Shown here one piece after another: positions 34,193 to 44,415 of a DNA stretch of 64,000 nucleotides. Numbering within the stretch: the first letter of the stretch is position 1; each line of letters starts with the position of its first letter. This DNA is from Coffea arabica. Taxonomy: Eukaryota > Streptophyta > Magnoliopsida > Gentianales > Rubiaceae. The notes below the pieces were generated by a model. It was not told where the DNA came from. It saw nothing but the letters and a program-made list of their open reading frames with translations, and did not search any database. The DNA is taken from the NCBI RefSeq assembly GCF_036785885.1, contig NC_092317.1, positions 36,507,329-36,571,328 on the forward strand, read 5' to 3'. The position numbers and the translations under genes were made by a program.

Positions 34193-35471
34193 GCCATCAA
34201 AGCTAACTAAAGCCAACCCACAATTAAAAATTGCATCATTGAACTCTTCTATATTCCATATTGCGAGCATTTGGCGGGGCACCACCAGAATGTTCACTGG
34301 CCGAAGTGATGACATTAAAATCTCCTGCAACTAGCCAGAGATCATTGGGCCTCTTCACTGCCTCCATAGCTTCCCACAGACTCCCCCTCCCCACTTTAGT
34401 GCACTGCCAAAATATGAAACGAAATAGCACCCGGCCCTAAGATTTCCATATGAACCAACTGCGCTCTCATCTCACGAAAAGACAAGTTTAAGATGTCTAA
34501 CCAGAATATCCAAATCTTACCCTCTAAAAAAGATCTGGCATAAGAGAAATGAAATAATCGACATATAGCATCCAATTGAGCAATATTAGACATTGGCTCA
34601 ATGAGTTATCAACAATTATCTTATTAAGATATCTTTGAGTGTCACAATGAGAAACGCCTCTAACATTCCACACTAATAAATTTATTGGATTAATCATCAA
34701 AAATCAGTGAGGACTTAGCTTGAGAGAAGAAACGATTTAGCTTCTTATTATAATTTGTTAGTCGCCAGGATTTTTTATGAAGATTGTTTAGGAGTTCTAC
34801 ATCCTTTGCATCCATTACCGCACCCGGAGGATATTCATCTTGCAACAAGACAGAGCCCTCCTGATTCTTGTCCAAGAACACCTTAAAATCGCAGAGTTGC
34901 TGCTTCGAAACCACCTGCACACCACCACTTTAAACCTGAAAGTTTTTGCTCTTGAGAGCAGTGAGCTGGTGAAGATCCCATAGATCTGCTACCACAACCT
35001 CCTAGACTCGAAAGCTGCAAGTCTGAGCTCTCTAGATTGCCCAGAACAGAAAAAGGATTAGAGGTCCGTAGCTCTCCATCATCTAAGGCCAAATCTATAG
35101 CCTCCACTGCACTTTGTTGCCAGAGCTCCACCTGCCCAAGATCTAGCACCGCAAGTCACTGACAATTCGCATCAGTTAGAGCTGCTGAAGTTAGTTCCTC
35201 TCCCAATTTGTTTATCACCTCAATCGACCGTAGCTCCTGCGTCGATTGTTCTGTAACAACCTTCAACCCAACTATGGTAGCAGCACACCCGTTATAGTGA
35301 AGCGTCAACTGCTCTACTGTCCCAAGACGTACCATTTATCGGATTCAGTGGTAAGTTTATTTGACTCACTAGTAGTAACATCCACCACGTTATTTGCAGT
35401 CAGACTTTACTCGAGCTCATGCAATTGCAGCTCCCCTGATTTTGAAAATTCTTGTTCCTTAGCATAGTCAC
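34193..35471 (-). pseudogene. LINE fragment 3: ORF1 C-terminus and ORF2 endonuclease
   Basis: Minus strand. 35471 to about 34690 is the low-complexity, degraded ORF1 C-terminal part. From about 34690 an ORF2 N-terminal frame begins, with short frame changes. It gives FSYARSFLEGKIWIFW, then LWEAMEAVKRPNDLWLVAGDFNVI and SEHSGG, the conserved apurinic-type endonuclease blocks of plant L1 LINEs (GDFN core). Near 34250 the frame shifts and reads CGLALVSFDGQT up to the MULE junction. The endonuclease nicks target DNA to prime reverse transcription. The N-terminal ETK block is not visible. It is interrupted at 35471 by the Tat-like element and at 34192 by the MULE. Confidence 0.8.
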
Positions 35472-35955
35472 TGATACGACTGCCAAAAACAAGATCCGAG
35501 CTGAGTTAAGACGGTTGAACGAGCTGAGAGGGAGCGAGCTGGTGAGGTGAGCTAACCGACCTGCAAATAGACAAACGACGGGGTTAGTTCCCCGGAGCAA
35601 CTTCGACGGTCAAGTCAATAGAGCTTATGAGTAGGGTAACAGTATAGAACACTGTAGATAGCGTACTTTATGTTGTCGCGTGGTGTCATATTTATAGGCT
35701 TGTGGGTAGTAGTTTCCATATAGGAGTCAGAGTCCCCTTAGGGTTCGGAGTCTTTCTAGGGTTTCGTATGACGACCCCTAAAGGTCCGGAGGTGGCGGCC
35801 CATAAGGCCCACTTCATGGAAAGGCGGCGGCCCCAGCCGAGCTGGCCCTCTCCCTTTCCCGATCTGATGTACCTGAACTGTCGGTTATCTGTGGCTGAGC
35901 TCAGACGTGGTTTAGCCGAGCTGACACGTGTCATCCGTATGTTGGCCCCAATACA
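35472..35955 (-). repeat. 3' LTR of the Tat-like element (484 bp)
   Basis: Plus strand TGATACGACTGCC to CCAATACA. Contains minus-strand CCTATAAATATG near 35687-35700, the likely LTR TATA box. Paired with 43216-43699. Confidence 0.88.
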
Positions 35956-35958
35956 CTA

Positions 35959-35969
35959 GCCCCCCTTTG
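35959..35969 (-). other. Polypurine tract of the Tat-like element
   Basis: Minus-strand AAAGGGGGGC next to the 3' LTR. Confidence 0.7.
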
Positions 35970-36226
35970 AGTCTAGAGTCACCGAAAGGTCGCGTGAATA
36001 TGGACCAAATTTCGAGGCGGCGGGTTGGTTCAGCATGGGACCCACAATCCCCTGGTCGTGGCCCTTATTCGCGTACCTGCCACGTCCGCTGGCGTAACCG
36101 GCACTCCAGGGGTCACGTTCCCCCATAATGGAGGTTGTCAACTCAACCGTCTCCTGAGGCGACGGTTTTCAAGTAATAAATTTGAAATTTCAATTCGGGA
36201 CTCTTTATCTTCCCGCCTGGGGAACC

Positions 36227-36235
36227 TATAAATAG
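36227..36235 (+). promoter_or_regulatory. TATA box for the antisense ORF
   Basis: TATAAATAG in a GC-flanked context (cctataaatagg), about 55 bases before the antisense reading frame. Strand and spacing fit transcription into the antisense ORF rather than the retroelement genes. Confidence 0.55.
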
Positions 36236-36281
36236 GCCCCCCCAAACGTCGCTTTCAAGCTTCCTTCCTCATTTTCTCTAC

Positions 36282-37143
36282 GTGACTCCTCTGAAGCCTC
36301 TTGCCGAGTTGAGCGCACATCTGCACCCCCTGCACTTCTGTCCAAAGTGGGGGCTGTCGGTGAATGACCGAGCTCAGTTCCCAGAAGCAGCTCAGAAGCT
36401 CCTTAGGGGCACGGTACTTCTGCGCGACCACCACTTCATCCAGCTCGCGTCCAACTCCGAGCTTCTAGAGCATTACTACCTTAACGCAGCTCAGGTAACT
36501 CCTCAACTAGTTGTGTTTTGTTGAGATTTCCTTGATTTGTTGGTTCTTACTTTGTACTCAATCTGTGCTTAACCTGCAGCTTAACGTCGCGGGTGTCGGG
36601 CAGTCGCAGCGGTACGAAAACATGGGGGAGAACCTTTCCCAGGCTGATGCAGCCAAGAACAAGCTGTCCAGCCAGCTTAAGGCAGCTGAAGCAGAGCTTG
36701 AAGCCTTGCAGAAGCAGCTTGCTGATGCCCAGTCCGCCTGCGAGCTGGAGAAGAAAAAAGTCGCGGAACTGACCTCGCAATTAGAGACTGAGCAGAAGAA
36801 GTCCGCTGAGCTGCCTGGTCAGATTGAAGTGGCTCGCGAGGAGGGTCGTCAGCTGGGCGTCAGGGACTTCAAGAAGTCTGAGGACTTCATGAAGGACCTG
36901 GCCATTCTTAACGGGCCAATCCTTCAGGTCGGATATACCCAGGCTATGCACAATGTGCAATCTCTGAACTTGCTTGGGTTCGACCTGAGCAGATGGCTTG
37001 AGTACAACCCCCAAGCAGTTCACCAGATCGACAGGCTCATGGAGGGCTACGCTCATGGACCCGACCTGGCCGCGCTGGTGCCAGATCCCACCCTGCCTAC
37101 GACTTCTCCCGAGCACGAGCACGAGCAGCAGGGAGAAAATTAG
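36282..37143 (+). CDS. Antisense extra ORF of the Tat-like element, two exons
   Basis: Runs opposite to gag-pol. Exon 1 (about 36282-36494) encodes ...KWGLSVNDRAQFPEAAQ... and LASNSELLEHYYLNAAQ. A canonical GT-AG intron of 85 bp (36495-36579, acceptor ...AACCTGCAG) joins it in frame to exon 2 (36580-37143, 187 residues). Exon 2 starts LNVAGVGQSQRYENM and continues with a strong coiled coil rich in Leu/Glu/Lys heptads (SSQLKAAEAELEALQKQLAD..., about 36650-36840). A globular part follows, then an acidic Glu/His tail to TAG 37141-37143. Exon 1 lacks an ATG in this window, so the native N-terminus is either lost or uses an unusual start. Antisense ORFs in this position occur in Tat elements; their function is unknown. 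Exon 2 has no internal stop, unlike the pol on the other strand. Confidence 0.65.
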
Positions 37144-37489
37144 GTAGTGCCTAGCATTGGTGTAGATAGGGTAGGATCCGAGTTGGCCAGCTCATTTTTT
37201 GTATGGCCCCCCTTATGTACATCTTTTTGAAATGGAATAGATAATTTTTTCATTCAACACTTAGTAAAAATTCTTTGTTTCTTCATAGAATCCTGAATAC
37301 ATTCTTATGAGCCCAAGCACCGAGCCAACAAATCACCGAGCTGACATTTATAGCTATTACCTAAACATCGCGTGATAATTCTTCTAACTTACTCCTGGTC
37401 AGCTCGAGCCACGCACAAACTTTATGGAAAAAACCTCAAATTCGAATTGTGCCAAGTGCGTGGGACTCCATCCCCATTGAGATGAGCTA
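37144..37489. other. Tat-like element region between antisense ORF and integrase end
   Basis: No ORF of interest. It holds the 3' ends of both the antisense ORF and pol. 'aaatggaatagataa' near 37230 could serve in plus-strand polyadenylation. Confidence 0.4.
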
Positions 37490-38528
37490 ATTTACAGTAC
37501 CCTGCGCGATCAGCCTCTCTCACCACGTAGGGACCTTCCCAGTTTGGGTCCAACTTACCCGTGCCCCTAGCTCAGCTTACTGAATTCCTCCGCAGCACCA
37601 GGTCTCCTGGTTTGAAGGCCAGATGTCTTACTTTAGCATTGTAGTATCGCTTGACCTGCCCTTTGTACTTAGCCATTATATTGACCGCTTCTTCTCTCCG
37701 ATGCTCGAGCAAGTCTAGGTTAAACCGCATCTCCTCCTCATTATTCTGGGCCACGAAATGCTGCACTCTGTTCGAAGGTACTCCGATTGCTACCAAAATT
37801 ACTACTTCAGCTCCATACGTCAAGACGAACGGAGTTTCCTGGGTGGCCGTCCGGGGTGTAGTTCGGTAAGCCCACAGTATGGTAGGCAACTCATCTATCC
37901 ACCCAATTCGGGCAGACTCTATTCTTGTCTTCAAGCCGTGCAAAATGGTTCTATTGGCATTCTCGACCTGTTCGTTGGCTTGCGGGTGCCCCACGGAGGT
38001 AAAGTGCTGCCGAATACCGAGCTCGGAACACCACTCCTGCAGGGAACTGTCAGCGAACTGTCGGCCATTTTTCGAGACTAGGACCTGTAATATGCCGAAT
38101 CGACAAACTATGTTTTTCTAAAGGAACTTCTGGATCGCCATGCTATTAATTGTGCTAAGTGGCTCGACCTCTACCCATTTAGTGAAGTAGTCAATTGCCA
38201 CCACCAAATGCTCGTAACCTCCTGGAGCTCGGGGAAAGAGGCCTAGCAGGTCGATTCCCCATTGAAAGAACGACCACGGGCTATGGAGGGGAACCATCTC
38301 TCGAGTCGGGGCGTGGTGAACTGGAGCGTGCAGCTGGCATGACCTACACCTTGCCACCAATTCTGTCGAGTCCCGAAAGATGGTGGGCCAATAGTATCTA
38401 GACAACATCCCTTTCTTGGCCAGGACTTTCGGGCCGACGTGATTACCACAGATGCCCTCATGCAACTCGCGCAAGACATAGTTCCCTTCTTCTGGTGTTA
38501 CACACTTTAGCCAAGGCTGGGGTAGCAC
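37490..38528 (-). pseudogene. Tat-like pol: integrase
   Basis: Zinc-binding HHCC domain (HEGICGNH ... CRSCQLHAP) at about 38470-38320. The core starts FFQWGIDLLG (first Asp). After a stop at 38118 it continues in the same frame: VSKNGRQF, where the second catalytic Asp expected before Asn-Gly is Lys, then HPQANEQVENANR with the Glu. It ends in the usual LRRNSVS region. A stop codon plus loss of a catalytic Asp make it inactive. Confidence 0.85.
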
Positions 38529-39120
38529 TTCCTATATAGCACTCCCTCCGTGAGCACGTACTTCTGTGACTTGAGAAGGATTTTGCGGGCCTCTGTTCTT
38601 CTTGGGGAAAACTCTCTGTTGGCTAGGTACTGGATAATGGGGTCCATCCAGGAGATGACTATCTGAATGACTGTGGTGTCTAACTGTTCATACGCCCGAT
38701 TTTTAACGACCTCTACCAGTATCTCTCGGTTTAGGGTGCTAAACGAGGTAGAGGCCAGCTTGGACAGGGCATTAGCTCACTTATTCTGGCTCCGCGGGAT
38801 CTGCTCGAGCATGAACTACTTGAATTGGTCCCTCAGCTCATGTGCCTTGGCGACGTACTTCCTTAGTGGCTCTTCTTTGACCTCGTAACTTCCCCACACC
38901 TGATTTACTATTAGTTACGAATCGCTGTAGACGTTTATTGATTCAACCCCCAATTTTCGAGCCATCACCAACCCCACAATCAGGGCCTCATACTCAGATT
39001 CGTTATTAGAGGCTCTGAAGTCGAACCTCAAGGTGTAGGCCAGCTCTTCTCCTGTAGGGCTGATTAGAAAGAGGCCGGCCCCACATCCTTCTTTGCTTGA
39101 CGCGCCATCCACGTACAACA
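38529..39120 (-). pseudogene. Tat-like pol: second, archaeal-type RNase H
   Basis: VWMLYVDGASSKEGCGAG (first catalytic Asp) and ASNNESEYEALIVGL (Glu), then INVYSDS with the next Asp, followed at once by a TAA near 38915. Beyond it QVWGSYEVKE... continues the fold with two more stops. A second RNase H after the gypsy one is characteristic of Tat elements and was acquired secondarily. Confidence 0.85.
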
Positions 39121-39560
39121 TCCAGACCGGACCAGTTCGTCCTGCAGGCTCTACAGCCTTTTTTGCCTGGGCAGCCTCTCTGGCCTGCTCGGCCTTGACT
39201 GCTCCTTCAGCATGCACGACCTCGGCAGTCTCTATGGCCTGTTCGGTCTTAGCTGCTTCTCCGGCCAGCTTGACCTCGACATCCTCTCTGGCCTGCTCGG
39301 CTTTAGCTGCTTCACCGGCCTGTTCGACCTCTGCTACCTTATTAACCTGGGTGACCTCGGCAGCATCTTCAACTTGCAAGGCCTCTATGGCTTCTTGGAT
39401 CTGCGTGGCCTTGGTAGTTTCTTCGCGTCGTCGGGCTTCGGTTGCTTGTCTGGTAGGTGTGACCTCGACAGCTTCTCTGGCCCTCCCGGCCTCAGCTGTT
39501 TCTCTGGCCTGGTCGACTTTTGTCCCGTGTGACCCGAAGAAAACGCCTTCCGCTATGAAG
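39120..39560 (-). repeat. Ala/Glu-rich 18-residue repeats linking the two RNase H domains
   Basis: A frame of about 145 residues with no stop. Units such as AEQAREDVEVKLAGEAAK and TEQAIETAEVVHAEGAVK recur every 54 bp (for example from about 39181, 39235 and 39289), with looser copies further upstream. Predicted helical and highly charged. Plus-strand shadow frames here are artefacts of the repeat. Confidence 0.85.
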
Positions 39561-41362
39561 TCTACCAGTGCTTGTGCCTTGATGGCCGTCCTCACCTGGT
39601 ACCCCAGATCGTACTCCGACAGCTCTACAGCCCACTTCACCATCTGCCCTGAGACGTCGGGGTTAGAGAGAATCTGTTTTAAGGGCTGGTCCGTCACTAC
39701 CACAATTGGGTGAGTTTGGAAGTACGACCTGAGCTTTCGAACTGCATGAACTAACACCAGGACGTACCGCTCTACTGCAGAATACCTCGCCTCCGCCCCT
39801 TGTAGGGTGCGACTAACATAGTATACGGGCTTCTGGACCTTGTCTTCCTCCCGTACCAGCACCACGCTAACGGCCTCCTCTCCTACAGCTAAGTAGATTA
39901 ACAGGGTTTCACCTTGTTCGGGAGAGGTTAGGGTCGACAGCCGGGCAAGGTGGACCTTCAGCTCATCAAATACTTTCTGGCACTCCAGATTCCATTCGAA
40001 TTGCGGACCTCTTCTCAGGGTTTTGAAGAAAGGAGAATCCCGAACCGCCGATTTGGACAAGAACCTATTCAAAGCGGCCATCCTCCGAACCAGGTGTTGT
40101 ACCTCCTTAATAGTTCGGGGAGGAGCCATGTCCATGATAACTTTGATTTTATCCAGATTAGCTCTTACCCCCTCGTTGGAAATCATGTAGCCTAGGAATT
40201 TTTCTGACCTGACCCTAAATGTGCACTTCTTGGGGTTTAACCGGATCCGTGAACTCCGAAGGACATCGAAGATTTCCCTAAGGTCAGCGATGAACTACTC
40301 CTGAGTCCGGCTCTTTACCAACATGTCATCCACGTAGACCTCCATATTTCGACCGATCTGGCCCTTGAACAGTTTATTGACCAGCCTCTGGTAGGTCACA
40401 CCTGCATTCTTCAGCCCAAATGCCATGGTGACATAGCAATAGGTGCGGTATTCGGTGATAAACGAGGTCTTTTTCTGATCCTCCTCATCCAGGCCTATTT
40501 GATGATACCCTTTGAAGGCGTCCAAAAAGCAAAAACTCTCGTATTCCAAGATTGAGTCCACAAGCTGGTCAATCCGCGGAAGGGGGTAGCAGTCCTTAGG
40601 GCAAGTCTTGTTTAGGTCAGTGAAATCGACGCACATCCTCCAAGCTCTTTCTTCTTTCTTGACTAGCACTGAGTTGGCCAGCCAGGTCAGGTAATAGACC
40701 TCTTTCACGATCTTGGCCTCTAACATCTTGCCTACCTCGCTTTTGACGACCTTATTTCGCTCTGGCGCAAAATTCCTCTTTTTCTGCTTCACACGTTGGG
40801 CGTTGGGGTCCATGTGTAGCTTGTGAACCGCTGGCTCGGAGGGGATCCCTGGCATGTCCTCCGCATTCCAGGCGAAGATCTCCGCGTATTCTTCTAAAAG
40901 GGATTCTAGCGAGTTTCGAGTCAGCTCGCTTAGGCAGGTATCGACCTTGACTGTGCGCTCCGGTCGTTCTGGGCGAACCGGCAGCTCGATCAACCCCTCA
41001 TCTGTCTCCAATCTCTCCCTTTTCTCCTCGGGCTCCCAGGGCTCTAAACAAGTTGTTTGAGTAACTAGTTTTTCCTTGCCCTTGAGAGTCGCGATATAGC
41101 AGGCTCTAACTACCTCCGGATCTTCGAGCACTTCTGCCACCCCCCCCGCAGGCATAAGGAACTTCATGCTGAGATGCAAGGTCGAGCAGACAGCTCGGAG
41201 GGCGTTCAGGGTGGGCCGTTCCAAAATCATGTTGTACGATAAAGGCTCTTTTACCACCGCGAAATTCACGGGAACAATTTGGCACTTTGGTGATGCCCCT
41301 ACTGTGACCATGAGGGTTATCATTCCCTCTATCCTTATCGGGGGGCTTGCGAAGCCGACCAA
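39561..41362 (-). pseudogene. Tat-like pol: reverse transcriptase and gypsy RNase H
   Basis: RT blocks WRMCVDFTDLNKTCPKDCYPLP, FLDAFKGYHQI, TMAFGLKNAGVTYQRL and the catalytic MEVYVDDMLVKS. A TAG at 40295-40297 interrupts, and the same frame resumes through MISNEGVRANLDK. The RNase H domain follows (LLIYLAVGEEAVS with the first acidic residue altered, YYVSRTLQGAEARYSAVE, VVVTDQPLKQIL) and ends ...ALVDFIAEG. The frame is otherwise well kept over 1.8 kb. Two in-frame stops in PR-RT make a full polyprotein impossible. Confidence 0.9.
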
Positions 41363-41569
41363 TGGAGTTCGGACAGGGACGAGCTATTTGTCCTCCAACT
41401 GCAGCTCTTTGAAGGTTTTGTAGTACAGCACGTCGATGGCACTTCCATTGTCGATGTATACCTTTTTCACCTTATAGTTGCATGTGATGACCTCTATCAC
41501 GATGGCCTCGTGGTTATTAGAGGCCAGGGGTACTGCATCTTCTGGTCCATAGATGATCTTCTTGTACAT
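41363..41569 (-). pseudogene. Tat-like pol: aspartic protease
   Basis: YIDNGSAIDVLYY holds the protease active-site Asp in the Asp-Asn-Gly-Ser form common in Tat elements. A TAG at 41384-41386 breaks it; the same frame continues into RT. Confidence 0.8.
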
Positions 41570-41593
41570 TTTCAGTCGTTTGCTCGAGCTTTC

Positions 41594-43170
41594 TCAGCTG
41601 GGTGGAGGTCGGTTGTGCCGTCGAGCAGTGTGACTATCTCCTCCAACTGGTCCTCCTGTAATGGTATTAATCATCCCAGCTAAGTTCTGAACTTCTTGCT
41701 CAGGAGTTCGGCCACGGGGCCTCTGAGGTCGGTCCCGGGAGTAGCCCAGGCGCTCCTGCTTATGCCTCCCCTGCCTCTGGTCGGCTCGTTTGTCACGTAT
41801 GAACTGTCCGAAATGGCCTCGTCTGATTAACTTTTCAATGTCTTTCTTGAGGTGGCGGCAATCCTCTATATCATGTCCCATATCACGATGATATACACAG
41901 TAAAAACCCTGATCCCATCTACTTTTATCCCCGGCCAAGGGTCGGGGAGGCCGGGAGAGCCCTTCTTGTTCCATCACAGCGAGGACCCGAGCTCAGGACG
42001 CTGTGAGAGAGGTCCAGGGCTTATCACCTCCCAAGGGCTGCCTCTTAGGCAGGTGGTCGTAGGTATTCTTTCGCCCCTGGTTGTGCCGCCCGTCTTCCTG
42101 ATCGGCACTCCTTCTGCGTTTGTCATCCCTCTGTCTTTCCTGCGCGCTCTTCAGGCGATTAGCCTCCTCAGCATTGGCCTTCTCGTGAGCTCGGTCTGGC
42201 ATCTCCAGAACGGACTTGGGAGGTCTTTCCACGAGCTCGGTGTATAACTTCTGCTTACGCAGGCCATTGATGAAAGCGGCCATGACCACCTTGTCATCCC
42301 GGTCCCGGATCTGGAGGGATTCATTGTTGAAGCGTACCATGTACTCGCGCAGTGACTCCTCGGGCCTTTGCTGGATAGTCATCAGATGAGCAGTGCTTTT
42401 GGATAAGGCTCGCGACGAAACGAACTGTGCTAAGAACAGTCGCGCGAGCTGGCTGAAAGATCGGATCGACCTGGGAAGAAGTCCCTGGAACCACTGACGT
42501 GTCTTTCCCTCCAGGAACATTGGGAAGGTCATGCATCTGACTGCATCCGCGGCTGTTTGCAGGCGCATTTGCGTCAGGAATGCGAACAAGTGATCCTCCG
42601 GATCCGTGGTTGCATCGTAAGATTTCATGCTCGGTATTTTCAACTTCGCAGGCACCGGGTAGTCCTCAATATCGGGCACGAAGGGGGAAGCAATGTACCT
42701 ATCCGCCTCAGGGTCTAAGAGTAGGTCCAACTCGTCCTGCACTTGGTGTTGCTCTTTTCGTGGGGAGAGCTCTCCCCTTGATAACCTTTGGAAGGGCTCC
42801 GGGTACTCAGTTCGGGAGTTCTTGTGGAAAGGCTCCATGACCTCGATCTGTTCCAGCGTGAGCTCCCTGCGCGCCCGCTTCGGCCGGGGATTAGGACTCC
42901 CCATTCGGGATTCTGACAGCCCAACTCCTTCCACTCCTTGGACCTAAGGCTCCTGGTCATGATGACCTCCCGTCTGCCCTTTGAGGTAGTTCATGATTGC
43001 CTCGAAGGTAGGTAGGTTTTCCGCCACCATCTGAACCAGCTGTTTAGGCGGGATTCGTGAGAGCCTGTCCCCTCGTCTCCAAGAGTCGGACCCCGAGGGG
43101 GATTTTGGGGGCCACTTCGCTCATTCCCCTTGGATCCTTCAGCGTTCCTCTGAGACCTAGTCCTGGGCAT
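41594..43170 (-). pseudogene. Tat-like gag
   Basis: Starts MPRTRSQRNAEG at 43170, shifts frame near 42950, then is open 42934-41993. This part has a Retrotrans_gag capsid domain (PSMKSYDATTDPEDHLFAF, MTFPMFLEGKTRQWF, RPEESLREYMVRFN). A TGA at 41993 interrupts. The same domain set resumes 41977-41594 with FYCVYHRDMGHDIEDCRHLK, the His/Cys finger of Tat gag. Two lesions make it a pseudogene. Confidence 0.88.
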
Positions 43171-43194
43171 GATTCGCAAGAGAAGAATTACATG

Positions 43195-43213
43195 TTTCCT
43201 ACAGACAGCGCCA
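43195..43213 (-). other. Primer binding site of the Tat-like element
   Basis: Minus-strand TGGCGCTGTCTGTAGGAA, two bases from the 5' LTR. It matches the TGGCGCCGTCTGTGGGAA-type site usual for Tat elements with two changes. Confidence 0.75.
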
Positions 43214-43215
43214 AT

Positions 43216-43699
43216 TGATGTGACTGCCAAAAACACGATCCAAGTTAAGCTAAAACGGCTAAACGAGCTGAGAGGGAGCGAGCAGGCGAGGTGAGCTAAC
43301 CGACCTGCAAATAGACAAACGGCGGAGCTAGTTCCCCGGAACAACTCCGACGGTCAAGTCAATAGAGCTTATGAGTAGGGTAACAGTATACAACACTGTA
43401 GATAGCGTACCTTGTGTTGTCGCGTGATGCCATATTTATAGGCTTGTGGGTGGTAGTTTTCATATATGAGTCAGAGTCCCCTTAGGGTTCGGAATCTTTC
43501 TAGGGTTTCGTATGATGACCCCTAAAGGTCCGGAGGCGGCGGCCCACAAGGCCCACTTCATGGAAAGGCGGCGGCCTCAGCCGAGCTGGCCCTCTCCCTT
43601 TCCCGAACTAATGTATCTGAGCTGTCGGTTATCTGTGGCCGAGCTCAGGCATGGTTTAGCTGAGCTGACACGTGTCATCCATATATTGGCCCCACTACA
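43216..43699 (-). repeat. 5' LTR of the Tat-like element (484 bp)
   Basis: Plus strand TGATGTGACTGCC to CCACTACA. Contains minus-strand CCTATAAATATGG near 43431-43443, the likely promoter TATA. Confidence 0.88.
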
Positions 43700-44415
43700 G
43701 TTACCATCTAACTTCTCCTCTTTTCCTTTGTCTTCCTTAGGGACCGGCCCAAAAACCTACTTCTTCCTCTCTAATGTCCCAACATGCTCAATGGGGCCAT
43801 TATCTGAATCTGTGAGCCATTTTTTCGACTCACTTGCATCAGTATCCACCAAGTTGTTTTCAAACTGATTTGGCCTGAGCTCACGCAATTGTAACTCCCC
43901 TAATCTTAAAGTTTGTTGTTCAACATGTTCACTATCTAACACCTTGTCTTTTCCTTTATCCTCCTTAGAAAATGGCATATAAATCTGCTTTGCTTGCTTC
44001 CTGACATTAACAGCCGTCGACATCCAAGCAGGCTTGAGGGAGGGATTTTTCTTGAAGCACTCATCCTCCAAGTGACCTATGAGCTTGCAAAAAGGGCAGT
44101 ATGATGGCCAATTCTCATATGTCACATTCTGCCATTGTCCTTGGACTTCATCACCAACGTAAAGTCGTTGAACAAGAGGCTTTGCAACATCTACCACAAC
44201 TAGAATTCGAGCAACTGATAGCCACTTCAAACTGGACGAAGCAGAATCTACTTGAAACAGTCTACCAAGTAGGGATCCCAACTTGTGTAATAACTTCATG
44301 TCGAAGAAGGCAGTGGCAGTCCAGGAAAATTAACCCAAAGAGGGGCGATTGAGGACTCTGGATGAGCATTAAAATCAATTGTCCACTTCAAAATTATCAT
44401 GGGGCTATTGTGGAC
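43700..44415 (-). pseudogene. LINE fragment 2: ORF1 middle part with CCHC finger
   Basis: Minus strand from the tandem element junction: the second half of the DUF4283 domain (ILKWTIDF, SSIAPLWVNFPGLPL), a frame change near 44299, then MKLLHKLGSLLGRLFQVD, SVARILVVVDV and the finger CPFCKLIGHLEDEC (CX2CX4HX4C). A Lys/Glu-rich tail follows. DUF4283 plus this finger is the plant L1 LINE ORF1 (nucleic-acid chaperone/coat). It is interrupted by LTR elements on both sides. Confidence 0.88.
44411..44415. repeat. Target duplication of the tandem LTR element, left copy
   Basis: TGGAC, identical to 57452-57456. Confidence 0.9.

Larger units (their letters stand above)
35472..43699 (-). mobile_element. 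Tat-like Ty3/gypsy retrotransposon (8228 bp), decayed
   Basis: Two 484-bp LTRs, PBS, PPT, gag, a pol with protease, RT, RNase H, a second (archaeal-type) RNase H and integrase, and an antisense spliced ORF between pol and the 3' LTR. Dual RNase H, lack of a chromodomain and an antisense extra ORF are marks of the Tat lineage. The flanks GTCAC (35467-35471) and GTTAC (43700-43704) are a 5-bp target duplication with one C/T change. The LTRs differ at roughly 7 percent of sites by eye, so it is much older than the element at 18299. It sits in the LINE ORF1. Confidence 0.9.

Noticed and set aside
39093..39713. 206-residue plus-strand ORF rich in Ala/Ser
   Set aside because: Antisense of the 54-bp repeats of the Tat-like polyprotein. 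The repeat keeps several frames open.
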